A DNA stretch of 64,000 bases. Origin: Brachyhypopomus gauderio (lineage: Eukaryota; Chordata; Actinopteri; Gymnotiformes; Hypopomidae). Location of the stretch: positions 669,501 to 733,500 of the forward strand of contig NC_135214.1 in the NCBI RefSeq assembly GCF_052324685.1. The letters run 5' to 3'. Below are positions 35,810 through 48,300 of the stretch, one piece after another; positions within the stretch are counted from its first letter, which is position 1, and every line of letters begins with the position of its first letter. The notes below the pieces were generated by a model, which worked only from the letters and a program-made list of their open reading frames with translations, was not told where the DNA came from and searched no databases. A program made the position numbers and the translations under genes.

Positions 35810-36325
35810 ATGTGCTTACTTCGTATATTCTCTTTTGTAAAGAATTAGTTGCTACCACAAAGCAAATAAAAAAACATCCGAATAATAAAAAGTGGATTAC
35901 AAAAGAACTTAAAATGTGCTTAGTTGAGAAAAGGGCTTTCCTACGAAAAGACCAACAACGTGTGAAGGAGTTTCAGAGGAAGGCCATACTCGCAAAAAGA
36001 AAATACATGCACAAAGTGGAGCAACAATTGAAATGCAGGAACGCGAGGGAGGCATGGCAGGGCTTGAACATAATGATGGGAAGAGAACCCACACCTCAGC
36101 TGGTTAACTGCACAGATCCCACCTCCTTTGCAGAGCAGCTCAACACCTTTTTTGCCTAGTTCAATGGTTGCTGCCCTTCTTCCAAATGGACTGGCCCCAC
36201 CTACAGCCCTACTCAACCAGCCGTGAATATAAGCAAGGAACAGGTCACCACCATCATGCGCCAAATCAACCCACATAAAAGCTCTGGCCCTGACCAGCTC
36301 CAAGGTAGATTATTGAAAGAATGCT
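35810..36325 (+). mobile_element. LINE fragment within the BEL/Pao copy
   Basis: Translation gives KKWITKELKMCLVEKRAF, NAREAWQGLNIMMGR and, after a stop near 36158, NISKEQVTTIMRQINPHKSS with GPDQLQ. This is the linker and N-terminal RT part of a fish non-LTR element (KAxGPDG position), like 9690-10510. BEL integrase text resumes at about 36330. Confidence 0.78.
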
Positions 36326-37470
36326 CTACCCAGTTGTTGAGGCTTGGATCATTAAAGGTAGGAGAATCGCTCAAAAAGTTGTTGATGGGTGCATGGTCTG
36401 CAGAAAAGCAAAAGCAAAGATATGCCAGCAAGTAATGAGTGACTTGCCACTAGAAAGAATTGAGGAAGCGGCACCATTTGAATTTACAACAGTAGATCTT
36501 TTTGGTCCCCTACCAGGTAAAAGATGATGTCAAGAAAAGAGTAAACCTCAAGATTTGGAGAATTGTTTTCAGCTGTATGGCCAGCAGAGCCATTCACACT
36601 GAAGTAGCAAACTATCTTTCATCTGAAAGTTTTCTGATGGCCTATTTAAGATTCATAGCACTCAGAGGGCATCCAAGGAAAGTTTGGTCAGATCCAGACA
36701 CCAATTTCATTGGAGCAAAGTCTGTCTTACAAGAGCTGTACAGATTTCTGGACAGCCAGGATAAGGCATCCCTGGAGGAGACTGCAGCAAAAAATGGAAC
36801 GAGCTGGACGTGGAAAAGCCACCCTGCCGACTCTCCGTATAGGAATGGCGCTACAGAAGCTGCTGTGCGAGTTGTGAAACGAGCACTCCAGAGTCTTGGA
36901 AAAGGGTCTGATCTCAGCTACAGTGAGTTTCAAACAGTGCTACACATGGCAGTTAACCTCGCGAATGAGTGCCCTATCAATGCCAGAGTACAGAGCCAGG
37001 AAGACTGTATTCATTATGTCACACCATATGTCAATACTTTTCTACATGGTCGAACGTCTCATGGTGGAGATATCAAAACATTCAACTTCATCAGCTACCC
37101 CTACAAAAGGAGATTTTGGAGCCAACTTGCCGGTCCCAATCTGTTTGTAAGGAGCAGGTGGCACACAGTGCACAGAAATGTCACAGTAGGAGATGTTGTC
37201 TGGTTATGCGACCAAAACGCACTAAGGTCAATTCAAGCTTTGTAGAGTTGTCTGTGCCAACCCATCATAAGAGATGTTGAAATCAAAGTTTCCCCATGGT
37301 ACTGTGTCCCTCTAACAAAAGCTCAGGGTGCAAAACAAGACACCAAGTTGTTGAGGTAAGAAAAGGGACAATCCAAGCAACTGTCCTTCACAGAGACGTC
37401 AGGCGGTTAGTCATCCTATTACCTGTTGAAGAACAAACAGAGATTGAGGTTAAGAATTCAGTATAAATCA

Positions 37471-38168
37471 TAAGTTTGAATTGACAATCTCCCCAGTGTG
37501 TCCAAGGGAAGATCAAGTGGGAGGTGTAGAGTCAATCTCAAATTTCCAGGAAAGAAAATAGTAATAATAAATAATAATAATAATAAAAAAATCACTAAAA
37601 CAAAAAACTGAAAGAAACAAAATTTTATCTAATAAAGAAAACTCTCAAGCAGAACTAATCTGGCAACCTGACCAGAACTTTTAGAAGACGCGCAAGCAGA
37701 GGAAGAGAATGCAATAAAGAAAGCATGTCAGTGTTGCGCTAATTTTAGCCAGGAGGAGAAGTTACTGGTTTTAGCCCGGCAAAGCTGTGGATCACAGAGT
37801 CTATGCAGAACTGGCACATCTACAAACCTGGAGAGGTAGCCGGTAAGGTTAGCCAAAATATTAAAGACCACCGCTGAGTGACTCTCTTCTTTTAGTGGAA
37901 TGACTAAAAGTACAGTTTTGACTGTACTACATCTGTGTAAAAAAAAAAAAGGGATGCTGTTAAACATTTGTTATTAGGGCAAAGCCATGTTAATCAGCAT
38001 CCAATCAGAAATGTATGACGTGATGACATCAGCATTAATGTATATGCCCACGCGTATCACGCACTATGTTCGAATAAACGGCTGACTTAAGTGAGTTGAA
38101 GTTGTGCCAGAAACAGAGAAGGTTGTCCAGTGTTTTCTCTTAGCTAAAGCAAATTGCTTACTGTGTAC
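37471..38168 (+). mobile_element. Probable BEL/Pao 3' LTR region
   Basis: After the integrase tail comes a purine-rich stretch (agtgggaggtgtagag at about 37518), then AT-rich text with a candidate poly(A) signal AATAAA at about 38075. This fits a polypurine tract followed by an LTR, but the right end is obscured by the hAT inserted at 38169. It may continue at 39571. Confidence 0.45.
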
Positions 38169-39562
38169 CAGAGGTGGGACCAAGTCAGTGTTTTGCAAGT
38201 CTCAAGTAAGTCCAAGTCTTTATACCTCAAGTCCCGAGTCAAGTCTCAAGCAAAGACACTCAAGTCAAGTCAAGTCTCGAGTCAAGACAGGCAACAGTCA
38301 AGTCAAGTCCCAAGTCTGAAACTTGGAATTTCAAGTCCTTTCGAGTCTTTTTTTTTTTTTAACCAATGTTGCAGGTATATTTTAAATGTAAATAATAGAC
38401 ATGCGTTTTAAATCTGTATTCTCCTCAAATCTTGATAAAACGTGCAACTGAAAACACGAAGTATAAAAAAAATTAAAATTACACCTCTTTATTGCACAGT
38501 TCAATTTGTTAAACTTAGCTGCAAAAATATTCAAATTTCCAGAAATAAATATTATGTGAAAAAGTCATAAGTAGAACTCCACGTTCAAATAAAAAGTGCT
38601 GATATTTTCACAGTACAATACAACGAACCATAACAGCATTTTCCCTCTCTTCTCTTATCTGGTTTCTTGGAGAACATGTGTGAGTGACACAAGACAAACA
38701 AATATAAGAACTGAACAATTAACAGGAATCTGCAACTTTAGACATTTCAGTAAACTATTCTGCATTGCATTTCTGGCCAAAAGTCTGTATGTCATTTGTG
38801 CACGATGAATGATGTCCCCATAGCTGAAAACTCGCTCCACTTTTGTCAATATATTTTTTTCTCGACGTAGATGTCTTCAAATACACAATCCATGCTGAGA
38901 TAGAACTGGATATTATGATGGTGACAGAGAGAGGCTCTCTTCCCCGAGTTCAGATACAGAACCCAGGGTTGCCAACTCTCACGCATTGAGCGTGAGACAC
39001 ACGCATTTGACCGTCTTCACACGCTCTCACGCCACACATCCGATTTCTCACGCCGGAAAAAAATCTAGTTTATTTACCTCTGATCCACATCTATGATTCA
39101 ATGAGTTACTAGTTCGCTCTGGCACCAACCACTGGCGATCGATCGATCGCGATATAATACTTAATTTGTGTCCATTTTACACCCCGCCCGGTAAAAATGT
39201 ATGTTCGCCAACCCCCCATTTGATTGGTTGTGCTGCAGCTCATGCACACACACACGTACAGAGTGTGGAAAAGCAGAGGACTGGTCGAGGGGGGAGGTCT
39301 GCATCAGAAGGACGGAAATGAAATTAATGGGGCGCACTTTATAAATATTAATATGCGTTTTAAAATTTAGATTTGGGGTAAAAAAAATGAAGTCTTTGCA
39401 AGTAAACAGGTTCAAGTCCAATTCAAGTCCCAAGTTATTGGTGTAAAAGTCCAAGTCAAGTCTAAGTCTCTGAATATTTTTTCAAGTCAAGTCAAAAGTC
39501 TTAATATTAATGACTCGAGTCTGACTCGAGTCCAAGTCATGTGACTCGAGTCCCCACCTCTG
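38169..39562. mobile_element. hAT element with perfect target duplication
   Basis: Ends CAGAGGTGGGACCAAGTCA and GACTCGAGTCCCCACCTCTG, with a perfect 8-bp target duplication ctgtgtac (38161-38168 and 39563-39570). Both subterminal regions are packed with caagtc/gagtc repeats. A truncated, reversed CAGGGTTGCCAACT MITE (38964 to about 39227) is nested inside. Confidence 0.95.
38964..39227. mobile_element. MITE, CAGGGTTGCCAACT family, reversed truncated copy
   Basis: Starts cagggttgccaactctcacg, the reverse orientation relative to copies at 7684 and 60805, and follows them to about ttcgccaacc, where it breaks off. Confidence 0.78.
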
Positions 39563-39834
39563 CTGTGTACCCGAAGTAACACGCGAGTGCTGCTGCGCAG
39601 GGATGGCGAATATCCCCACAGATGCTAAGATGTCATGTTTAGCTAAATATTTAGCCTGCTAGCATTCATTTAGGCCAGGAAATATAAACCAAAAAAGAGG
39701 GGTAGTAGACAGGAACTGTAAAAATGGCCTCTGCAAATACTGTTGGGGATTTCACGAAACCTGGCATAATCTAGTCCAAACACATTGAGCATATGTCTAA
39801 ATTTAAAAGTGAATAGGCATTTTTTTTCACAGAC

Positions 39835-42155
39835 ATGATACAGTCCCTCCCTCCCCTCTCAGAAAATGGGAATGAGCTAGTTGAAACATTCACACACAGA
39901 GTTAGGAACTGTATTGATGCTGTGGCACCAAAGGTAACTAAAATAATCTCTGGTAAAATTAAGATGCCCTGGAGAAACACTCCATCTATTGTAAAATTTA
40001 GGCAAGATTGTAGGCAGGCTGAGAGACGTTGGCGAAAGTCAAAATTGCAAGTACATTTTGATATTTATAAAACAACATTGCAGAATTACAACAGTGAAGT
40101 GAAATCAGCAAGGAAAAACTATTTCTCTACCTTAATCAATTCATCCAATAATAACTCAGCTGTCTTGTTCAGAAGCATAGATCAGCTAGTAAACCCCACC
40201 TCCTGTGGCTTCCCTGAGACTGTTTCAGTTGAAAAATGTGAGGAGTTTGCTATATTTTTTAGGGACAAGATTACTAGTATAAGGCAGAACATAGCAACAA
40301 GCACTAATAGACCATCCACCCTTATATCAGTTACTCAGCCTAACTTTAATATATCTTATTTCCAAGAAGTTGACATGGTAACACTACTTGATGTGATTTC
40401 ATCACTAAAATCCTCTACTTGTGAACTGGACCCTTTACCAACAAGCTTTTTCAAGCAGGTTCTGAGCTCATTAGCAAATGAAGTTCTAACGATTGTTAAT
40501 CAGTCTCTGCAATTGGGAGAATTCCCTAAAATTTTTAAAATTGCAATGGTTAAACCACTATTAAAGAACAGAAATCTTGATCCCACAATTCTTAATAATT
40601 ATCGACCTATATCTAACCTTTCCTTTCTTAGCAAAATCATTGAAAAAGTAGTGTCAATCCAGTTGAATGACTATGTCAAAGTAAATCAAATAAATGACAC
40701 TTTTCAATCTGGTTTCAGAGCTCTCCACAGCACTGAAACAGCCCTAGTTAAGGTAGTAAATGACTTGAGATTGAATAAGGATGCAGGCAAACTCTCAGTC
40801 CTTTTTCTGCTAGATTTAAGCGCCGCTTTTGACACCGTTGATCATGAAATACTTCTTGATCAACTACAGAGCTGGGTAGGCCTTAGTGGCTTAGTCTTAG
40901 ACTGGTTTAGATCGTACCTAACTGGGCGTGATTACTATGTAGCATTAGGTACCTCTTCCTCCACACATCAAAAAATAACTTGTGGCGTCCCCCAAGGATC
41001 AATTCTTGGGCCGTTACTATTCAACCTATATATGCTTCCGTTACCACACATCATTAATAAACATGGTATTAGTTATTATCAATATGCAGATGACACTCAA
41101 CTTTATATTTCGCTAGAACCTAAAGCCCTAAAATCAATTTGCTCACTGTTTGACTGCATAGATGATATACAGACATGGATGTCTGACAATTTTCTGCAGT
41201 TAAATAAACAGAAGACAGAGGTTCTTGTTCTTGGCAGTGATTCACAAAGGAATGATGTCCAGACTTATTTAAATCAAATGAATCTGAAAGCCAGACAATG
41301 TGTTAAGAACCTGGGCGTCACCTTTGATAATGAGCTCAGCTTCAAATCACACATCATGACTACATGCAAGACAGCTTACTTTCATCTTCGGAACATCGCT
41401 AAGGTCCGAGATATGCTCTCTCCTGCCGACAGTGAAAAACTTGTCCATGCATTTATAACATCAAGGCTAGATTATTGTAACGCTGTTCTATCTGCTCTTC
41501 CAAAGAGCTCTATTTCGCACCTACAGCGAGTTCAGAACGCGGCTGCAAGGGTTCTGACCCGCAGGAGAAAGAGAGATCATATTACACCTGCACTCCACTC
41601 ACTGCACTGGTTACCTGTCAGCTTTAGAATAGATTTTAAGGTTCTAGTCATGGTTTTTAAATGTCTTCATGGTCTTGCCCCTCTTTACCTAAGTGAAATG
41701 ATGGTTAGATATGTTCCAGTCAGGTCTCTCAGGTCTTCAAACAGTAATCTACTGGTGATTCCTAAAAGCCGATTAAAGATTGGCGAGGGTGCTTTTAGCC
41801 ACTATGGCCCAAAGCTCTGGAATTCTCTTCCTGAAGAGCTCAGAGGCATTTCATCCTTGCATAGTTTTAAGAGCAGTCTCAAAACATTCCTGTTTAGATC
41901 CGCTTTTAGTTAAGAAACTCTATCTTAATAGTTTTATCTTATTTACTTTACTTTTTATTATCTTACTTCACTTTTTACTTTTTATGTTATTTTAATATTT
42001 TTATCTTTAATTTCTTTTAACATTTTCTTTTTGTCTTTTTGTCTTTGTCTTATCTCCTTTTAATGTTTCTTTTATTTATACTGTAAAGCACTTTGAGTTA
42101 CATGTATGTATGAAAGGTGCTATACAAATAAAGATTATTATTATTATTATTATTT
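39835..42155 (+). mobile_element. L2-like LINE with intact RT reading frame
   Basis: An uninterrupted 692-aa frame (39835-41913) holds a linker region, the RT fingers/palm (YRPISNLSFLSKIIE, FQSGFRALHSTE, LDLSAAFDTVDHE, CGVPQGSILGPLL), the catalytic YQYADDTQLYIS and the C-terminal region (HWLPVSFRIDFK, LWNSLPEELRG). The N-terminal endonuclease is missing, so the copy is 5' truncated, but RT shows no stop or frameshift. The 3' UTR ends aaaggtgctatacaaataaa followed by (ATT)n near 42137-42155. It belongs to the same broad clade as the element at 1706-4138 but is a different family. Confidence 0.92.
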
Positions 42156-42269
42156 TATTTTGCAGTACTCTTTCACCCAATGGCTGGTCATACCAAAAAA
42201 AACTTTTGGGACCTTCCCTCCATCCAGCACCCCTCTTTTTTTTGCTCAGAACCATTTTCACAAGATTAT

Positions 42270-42345
42270 CGACATTTGGCTTGGATGGTGATGGCAGGCT
42301 AGAAACAATGAGAGACAGAGAGTAATCAATTTAGTAATGCAGCAA
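42270..42345 (+). other. Intron-1 backbone segment shared with gene C
   Basis: The text acttggatggtga..aggctagaaacaat here corresponds to 57262-57326 upstream of gene C, including the ttagtaatgca junction where the LTR at 57327 inserted. It shows that 30680-42265 is extra sequence in gene B. Confidence 0.75.
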
Positions 42346-42666
42346 TACATGGTGCTGCCACTACTAGTCTGCTGCAAATGCCATTAACAGTAGAAGAAGA
42401 AATTACCAGAATTGTGGCGGTACATTAACACTGAGGTGTTTGTGCATCTTTGATTTAGAAGTAAACTGATATTCAAATATAGCGGTGATGAGGGTTCACA
42501 CACGACTAGGCATTTTGTTCTCAATAGGCAAAAAAGTCCAAAGGGTTCTTTAAACCTAAAAGTGAAATGATGTTACTTTAGTGCAAAAAAGAGACCAAGA
42601 GCCACTTTTTTTAACTGTTACAGCAAAGAGCCATGGGCATGCTTGAACATCACCCATCCCTTCCTT

Positions 42667-42702
<36 letters not shown>

Positions 42703-42762
42703 GCACACAGAGAGACACAAATCTGCACAGATTTATTGTAAATGTCACACACAAACAGCACG

Positions 42763-42917
42763 GGGGCAGTCATGGTCTGGTGGTTAGGGAACCGATCTTG
42801 TGACCAGAGGGTCCTGGGTTTGATTCCCAGGCCTGAGGTCATGAATGAGGTGCCCTTGAGCAAAGCACCTAACCCAAACTGCTCCCCGGGTGCCTGGCTA
42901 GGGCTGCCTACTCTGTT
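42763..42917 (+). mobile_element. tRNA-type SINE, copy 2
   Basis: Starts gggggcagtcatggtctggt, with A-box-like ggttagggaaccgat and B-box ggtttgattccc, then caaagcacctaacccaaact. 3' truncated. Confidence 0.85.
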
Positions 42918-43078
42918 AAAAACATCCTCTGTTCATCTTCATATTTTTGTTTAGCTGTGCATTTTTCCCTGCCATTTTGAGAGCAAACTTGACATGATTT
43001 GTTTATTGAAATGATATTCTGTGTTTTCATCTCACGCACATGCGCATTTGATGAAAATCCTGGGGTGAACTCAAGTTA

Positions 43079-43900
43079 TGCCAGGTACACACTACACGAC
43101 TTTTCAGTCGTCAGGTTTTTGTGCCGTTCGCACTACACGACTGGTTGTGCTGTAATCGCAAGTCTTTCAGTTGTTGTGGCTTTCACACTACATGATTGAT
43201 CGGCGACGCGGGCTCACGAATTACACGACTGGGGAATCGCCGACTCATCTGGCTTCCATCCAAAAACACGAGAAACTCTCGCGAGAACCAGCAACACCAC
43301 GTAGAAGAAAAAAAAAACATGTACATGTACTCCACATTTTCGTTATTATTATAATTTTTTTTTACCGTTTAAACACTCCATAGTCCCAAGTTGCCAGAAT
43401 TATTTCATCTCTCCGTGGCAGTGAACATAGATATAATCAATCACACTATTTCTCACGTGCTGTCACAATAACTTAAACACAGTGTTGTAGTAAGAAAGGT
43501 GAGGATTTTGTGTGTTTGCTGGGTTACTGTTTTGAAAGCATTCTTGAAAGTTTTTTACATTCTTCAGAGATATCTTCAGCGGTGCCGCGGTTCTCTTTCC
43601 ACGTTCCCATTGGCTGTAGCTAGACGCTGTTCCCATTGGCTGTAGCTAGACGCTGCTGTTGACTCACAGTCGCCGACTGGGCTAGATATTAAACATGCTA
43701 GATATCTGTCGGTCGTCTGCAATGAGTCGGCGACCACTCTGTGACGGCTCGGCGAGCGTCTTTCAGCAGTTCACACTACATGACTGAGCGAGCGCCGAGT
43801 GATCGCCGATTTGCCTCCGACCACAGTTTCTGTCGGCGATCTACAAAAAACTGTCGGCGACTGAAAAACCAGCCTAAAATCGTGTAGTGTGAACCGGGCA
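43079..43900. mobile_element. Harbinger-like non-autonomous element
   Basis: 822 bp with about 26-bp imperfect inverted ends (TGCCAGGTACACACTACACG on the left), flanked by the 3-bp direct repeat tta, as in PIF/Harbinger insertions. Subterminal text repeats cacactacacgact. An internal 26-bp tandem duplication (cccattggctgtagctagac) lies at about 43602-43655. Confidence 0.82.
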
Positions 43901-43903
43901 TTA

Positions 43904-45364
43904 AGTGAACAGCACATAAAAAAACAAACAGGTGTGATATGCTTCAGGATTTTGGCACTGTTGGAGGAGGTGGGCCATGGCACGGCGAGGTTGCTCATGC
44001 ATGCGTGCACACACACTACGAGCTCTGTTAAGTACGCAACTGTTGTTTTCTAGGTAAAAAGTGGAAAAACTCCGTTATCAACTCTCGTTACAATGCCACT
44101 GACCTGCGCTCACCTTTAGGAAGAAGAGAACAGACAGCGGTGGTAGTTTTGAAGCCTTTCTCAGTCGTCTGCGCTGCCTTTGTTGCGTCTCGTATGTGGT
44201 TTATTCCAAAACGTGTGACAGATGACCGCGTCTTACTCAATGAGACTCAAAACAGAGTCACTTCTGGTATCTCTACCAACACACAGTACCAACACTTGTT
44301 TTTGGCCTTACTGTGGCCTTACCGGTTGTGAGAGATACGCTGGCGTGTTTGTCTGCCGCTTTTCCACCGGTAAAATCTCTAACGGTATAATTACTGTATC
44401 TGTGGGTTCTTGACTACGACTACCGATGAATTGATGGACTAAAGCGTTACTTTAATATTATCCCGTGGACAAGCGGTACTTATTGATCTGATCTGGCACA
44501 GGTACTGTTTATCTCTGCGGCAGTTGTTTCTTATGAGCGTCGCTAAGCTAAAGGCTAAAGGCATCTGGGATTTGGTGCACACTTGCATTCTCTGGGCAAA
44601 CGACGGATTAACTATTGTTGTCACATGCTCTACTGGGCTACTTTCAGGCTCATCTGATGCTCACTCCAGCTCCAGTACGGTACATTCTCTAACTCACACT
44701 TGGGTTCATCATGACGATCAGGTACTCATTTAATCAACTCTATGCTCTTCAAAATGCTCATTGCAAAACTCCTGAACAATTACTCATGCATCGTCACCTT
44801 GATATTCTACGGAGGCCTAAATATCTACACCGGAGTTTGGGTCGGTCACTGATGCACAATCAGCACGCTAATAATATCCCGTCAATATGGATGGAGGGTG
44901 GAGATTAAGGGTTCTTGAGGCTTTTTTGTTTGGTTTGAGCTAAGGAATGCAACAGAAGGTCCTTTCTATGACCGATGCTGTGAGAGACATGGACCAAAAC
45001 ACAAAATGCTGTGCTATAGCGCCACCATCAGGCCAATGTGGGTCCCTATACTTTAGATTGGTCCTGTAAAGAGACTATGTCTTTCTGCCAAGTTTGGTGT
45101 TTCTGAGCCTTACAGTCTAGGCTGCACAATTCGTTTTATGCAGACAAAAATAATAATAAGAAAACCCCTAACAATTACAATAGGTTTCCCCACACTACGT
45201 GTGAACCCTAATAATAAGAAAAATTAGCAATTACAATATGCTCCCATACTTTGTGTCTGAACCCTAATAAGTAATTATTAGTCTGTTCTTACCAATAAAA
45301 CCCCAATGCATAATGATTACTACAAATAACTGCATGGACATATGTTTTGTCTATATTTCCATAG
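43904..45364. other. Intron 1 of gene B, distal part
   Basis: No convincing exon or named repeat. 44050-44930 has moderate GC and several short ORFs without recognisable domains; it may be an old repeat. 45330-45364 matches the acceptor region of gene C (tgtctatatttccatag). Confidence 0.4.
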
Positions 45365-45372
45365 ATTCAATC

Positions 45373-48300
45373 ATGGGAGGGAATCAGTCCAAACCCGGTG
45401 AGTTTAAATTATATCATATTATATTTCTGACATATTAAGACTTTCAATTAATTTAGATTTAGACAGAATAATCTGATGAGTGGAAAGTTTTCAAATTTTC
45501 AGGTTACCATTAATCATAATATGGCACTGTATGAGTGTATCATTTTAGCTTGAGAACTACACCTTCTGGAGGAAATTGATTGGAGTGTTTTTCTTCCTGT
45601 TGCACTGACTGCAACTGGAGCTCAACTGATGCCAAATGCAAGGGGCCTCAGTCTCTGGTCCTGACATGTTCAGTACTTCACATCTTTGTGTTTCTCTCCA
45701 CCATCACAACCAGTTCAATTCATAGTTTAGCCATTAGTTGTGCTGTGAGGACCTAATTCTGGAAGTTCCTGCCAAAACAGGGACAGAGATATTGCTCTCT
45801 AACCTGAGCAAAACACTACATAGTGCAAGTTAATAACCATTTTCTGTGAATTAATTATGTCATTCTCTTTATAACAGAATTCAACACAGTTTTGGGTGAT
45901 ATAACTGTGGGAAATGGAGAACAAATCAGTCTTTCCTGTGAGGCAAACAACACAGGATTAACAGTGACATGGGAGAAGGATGGCTATGAACTGAAGTGTG
46001 TACAGAACAAACACACCATGGAACAAAATGAGATAGAGACAGAGACAGAATCAAAAGACAAAAAAGTAAAAGTTTGGAAAACAAAGTGTTCATTGAAAAT
46101 CCAGAATGCAGATGAGCGAGATCAGGGGAATTATACCATAAATCTGGAGAATAAATTGGGTACTGCTTCCTGCTCTGCCATGGTGATTGTTGGTATGGAG
46201 TGACTTTTATATTCACCCTCTAACATACATTCTTTCAACTTATTTTAGATCACTGTAAAATGTTCAAAGAACTGTCTATGTGATGACAGTGATAAGATTA
46301 TGAAGACAGTATGATTGAACCTTAAATAAATTGAATAATAGATAGAGCTTTTACAGAGGTGGAAATGCAGACACTGTTAAAGACTATATATACATTGTAA
46401 TATCCTGCATTCAAGAAGCAAAAGTGTTTCTTAACCCTGAACTCACCAAATTTCATGATTTCATGTAAACTCAATAATAATGTCAGACATGTTCACCCCT
46501 TCAAGTGCTTTGCTAACTCCTGCTACAAATCCTGTGTCTCTTACAGAACTCAATGAATGGAGGACAGTACAATGGAAGTAAGTCCACAGTCATTCTGTTA
46601 TATTGTGTCATGGGGTCAAGACCCAACACAATCATCGTACCCATTTGTATCTGAATATTTTTGTAAATCCTGAGATACCATTATTGGCAGTACTTATTCC
46701 AAAAATTGTCTTGAATAAACACCTACTACCCTAGTCAAATCTACAATATATCATTACAGTAACAATACTGTAGTCAAATAATAAATGAACTTGTAAGGGC
46801 AAATGTTTTCGCTAAATACAGAAACCCCATAAGTGACTAGTCACTGGACCAAAGGAGTACCATTTTTTCTCAACTATAGAGCGCACCTCAATATAAGCCA
46901 CACCTACAAAGTAAAAAAAAAAAAGGAAAATGTTGTATAAGCCGCACCGGGCTAAAAACAGCATATATCAACTGAACTGAATACATTTAACTGAACTGAT
47001 CAGTTTCTGTGCATGTAGCATTTCACGTGCGACAGATTTGGCTTTCAGCCGGTGTTGTGGTGAATTCAGACTCCCTTCGTTTATCCGCATATAGACGCTA
47101 GATTATATTGTCAATTTACGTTTCTATGCATAAATAAGAGCTTAACCTTAATTATCCATCACAGCAAATGGCACGGCATTATGTATGTCCAAAGACACAC
47201 TGGGTCAAGGGTGTTAATTATTTTAAATAAAATACACACTGGCTATACCAAAGTTCATCTCTGACCACATGACTTCGCAGTATTACGTCTAAATATCTAG
47301 TTAAGACAAAACTACTGTAGAGTGCTCAATGAACCAAGTTATAATCACTGTAACTTCCGAATATCATCTGTAGCGTCTTTATGTGTGTGCAAATGACGGG
47401 AGTCGGATTCAGCCGTGGAGTTGGCACAACACATGTTGGTTTGAAAAAAATTCTCCTTCGTACCTGCTGCTTGCATGTGCTAAATGAAAATGAGCACTTT
47501 CGTCTTTGATTTACAACTTTGACCTAGCACCTGATTAAGTTTCTGCTCTGCCCCCTGATGGGTGAAGAAAAATCTACAGAAAAGCCGCACCTCATTATAA
47601 GCCACATGGTTCAAAGCGTGGGGAAAAAAGTAGCGAAATTTAAATAATTTCTCCCTTACACCAAAATTTTGTTAATCAGCCAAGACATGTTGGTTCTCCA
47701 ATGTCAGGTTTGTACTGAAGCTATGATGGAATAACGCAATAATAATCTTGTACACTCCAGAGTCACATTATCACACTAGCATCTCCACACTTATAGTTGA
47801 TCATACACACACTTGCTTATATGGTTTCTGACATTACTGTGAATCATATACAGTATATAAAAACATGTTGTATAGTTTAAAACAGCAGTGAAACTAATTT
47901 TAAAGCAACTGACATTTGTGTGTTTTGCCCTATACACCAACCGAGAAGTGTTCTTCACTTCACTTCAATATACTGTATGCATGAAATAGTTACTGAATAT
48001 TAAATATTTAAAAAAATGTGTTAATTTTGAAATTATTATTGCTGGTCTATTACTATAAATAGTTTCTTTTTTGTCATAGTCAAAAAGAAATGGTCCCTTC
48101 TGTAAAGGAATTTAAAATTGATAATGACCAAGTCAGAGAGCTTCGCTTCCTCCTGTATGGACCAGTTGGAGTAGGAAAATCCAGCACTGTAAACACCATC
48201 AGAACCATTTTTGAAGGACGTCCGTTTGTCAATTGTCTGGCTGAGACAGCGGCTGGTAGGAGTTTTACTAAAACTGTGAGTACACAGTGTGACTCTGTTC

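Larger units (their letters stand above)
33010..37470 (+). mobile_element. BEL/Pao retrotransposon, degraded and multiply interrupted
   Basis: Pieces in order: a gag-like segment (33059-33600), continuation at 35000-35215, an RT piece with the Pao-type catalytic text DSYVDDILTFHND (about 35395-35435), an integrase zinc-knuckle region (GCMVCRKAKA, about 36390), an integrase core (36500-37000 with SDPDTNF and GATEAAVRVVKRAL), and an integrase tail to about 37470. Protease and much of RT are missing, and frameshifts occur (about 35640 and 36530). A hAT (33604-34992) and a LINE piece (about 35810-36325) are inserted. The element is dead. Confidence 0.88.

Noticed and set aside
36502-37245. A host integrase-like gene
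   Set aside because: Frameshifted BEL/Pao integrase continuous with other pieces of the same element.
45892-46203. Stand-alone 103-aa Ig protein starting MGDITVGNGEQ
   Set aside because: It is the interior of exon 2 of gene B; splice sites and phases join it to the leader and GTPase.
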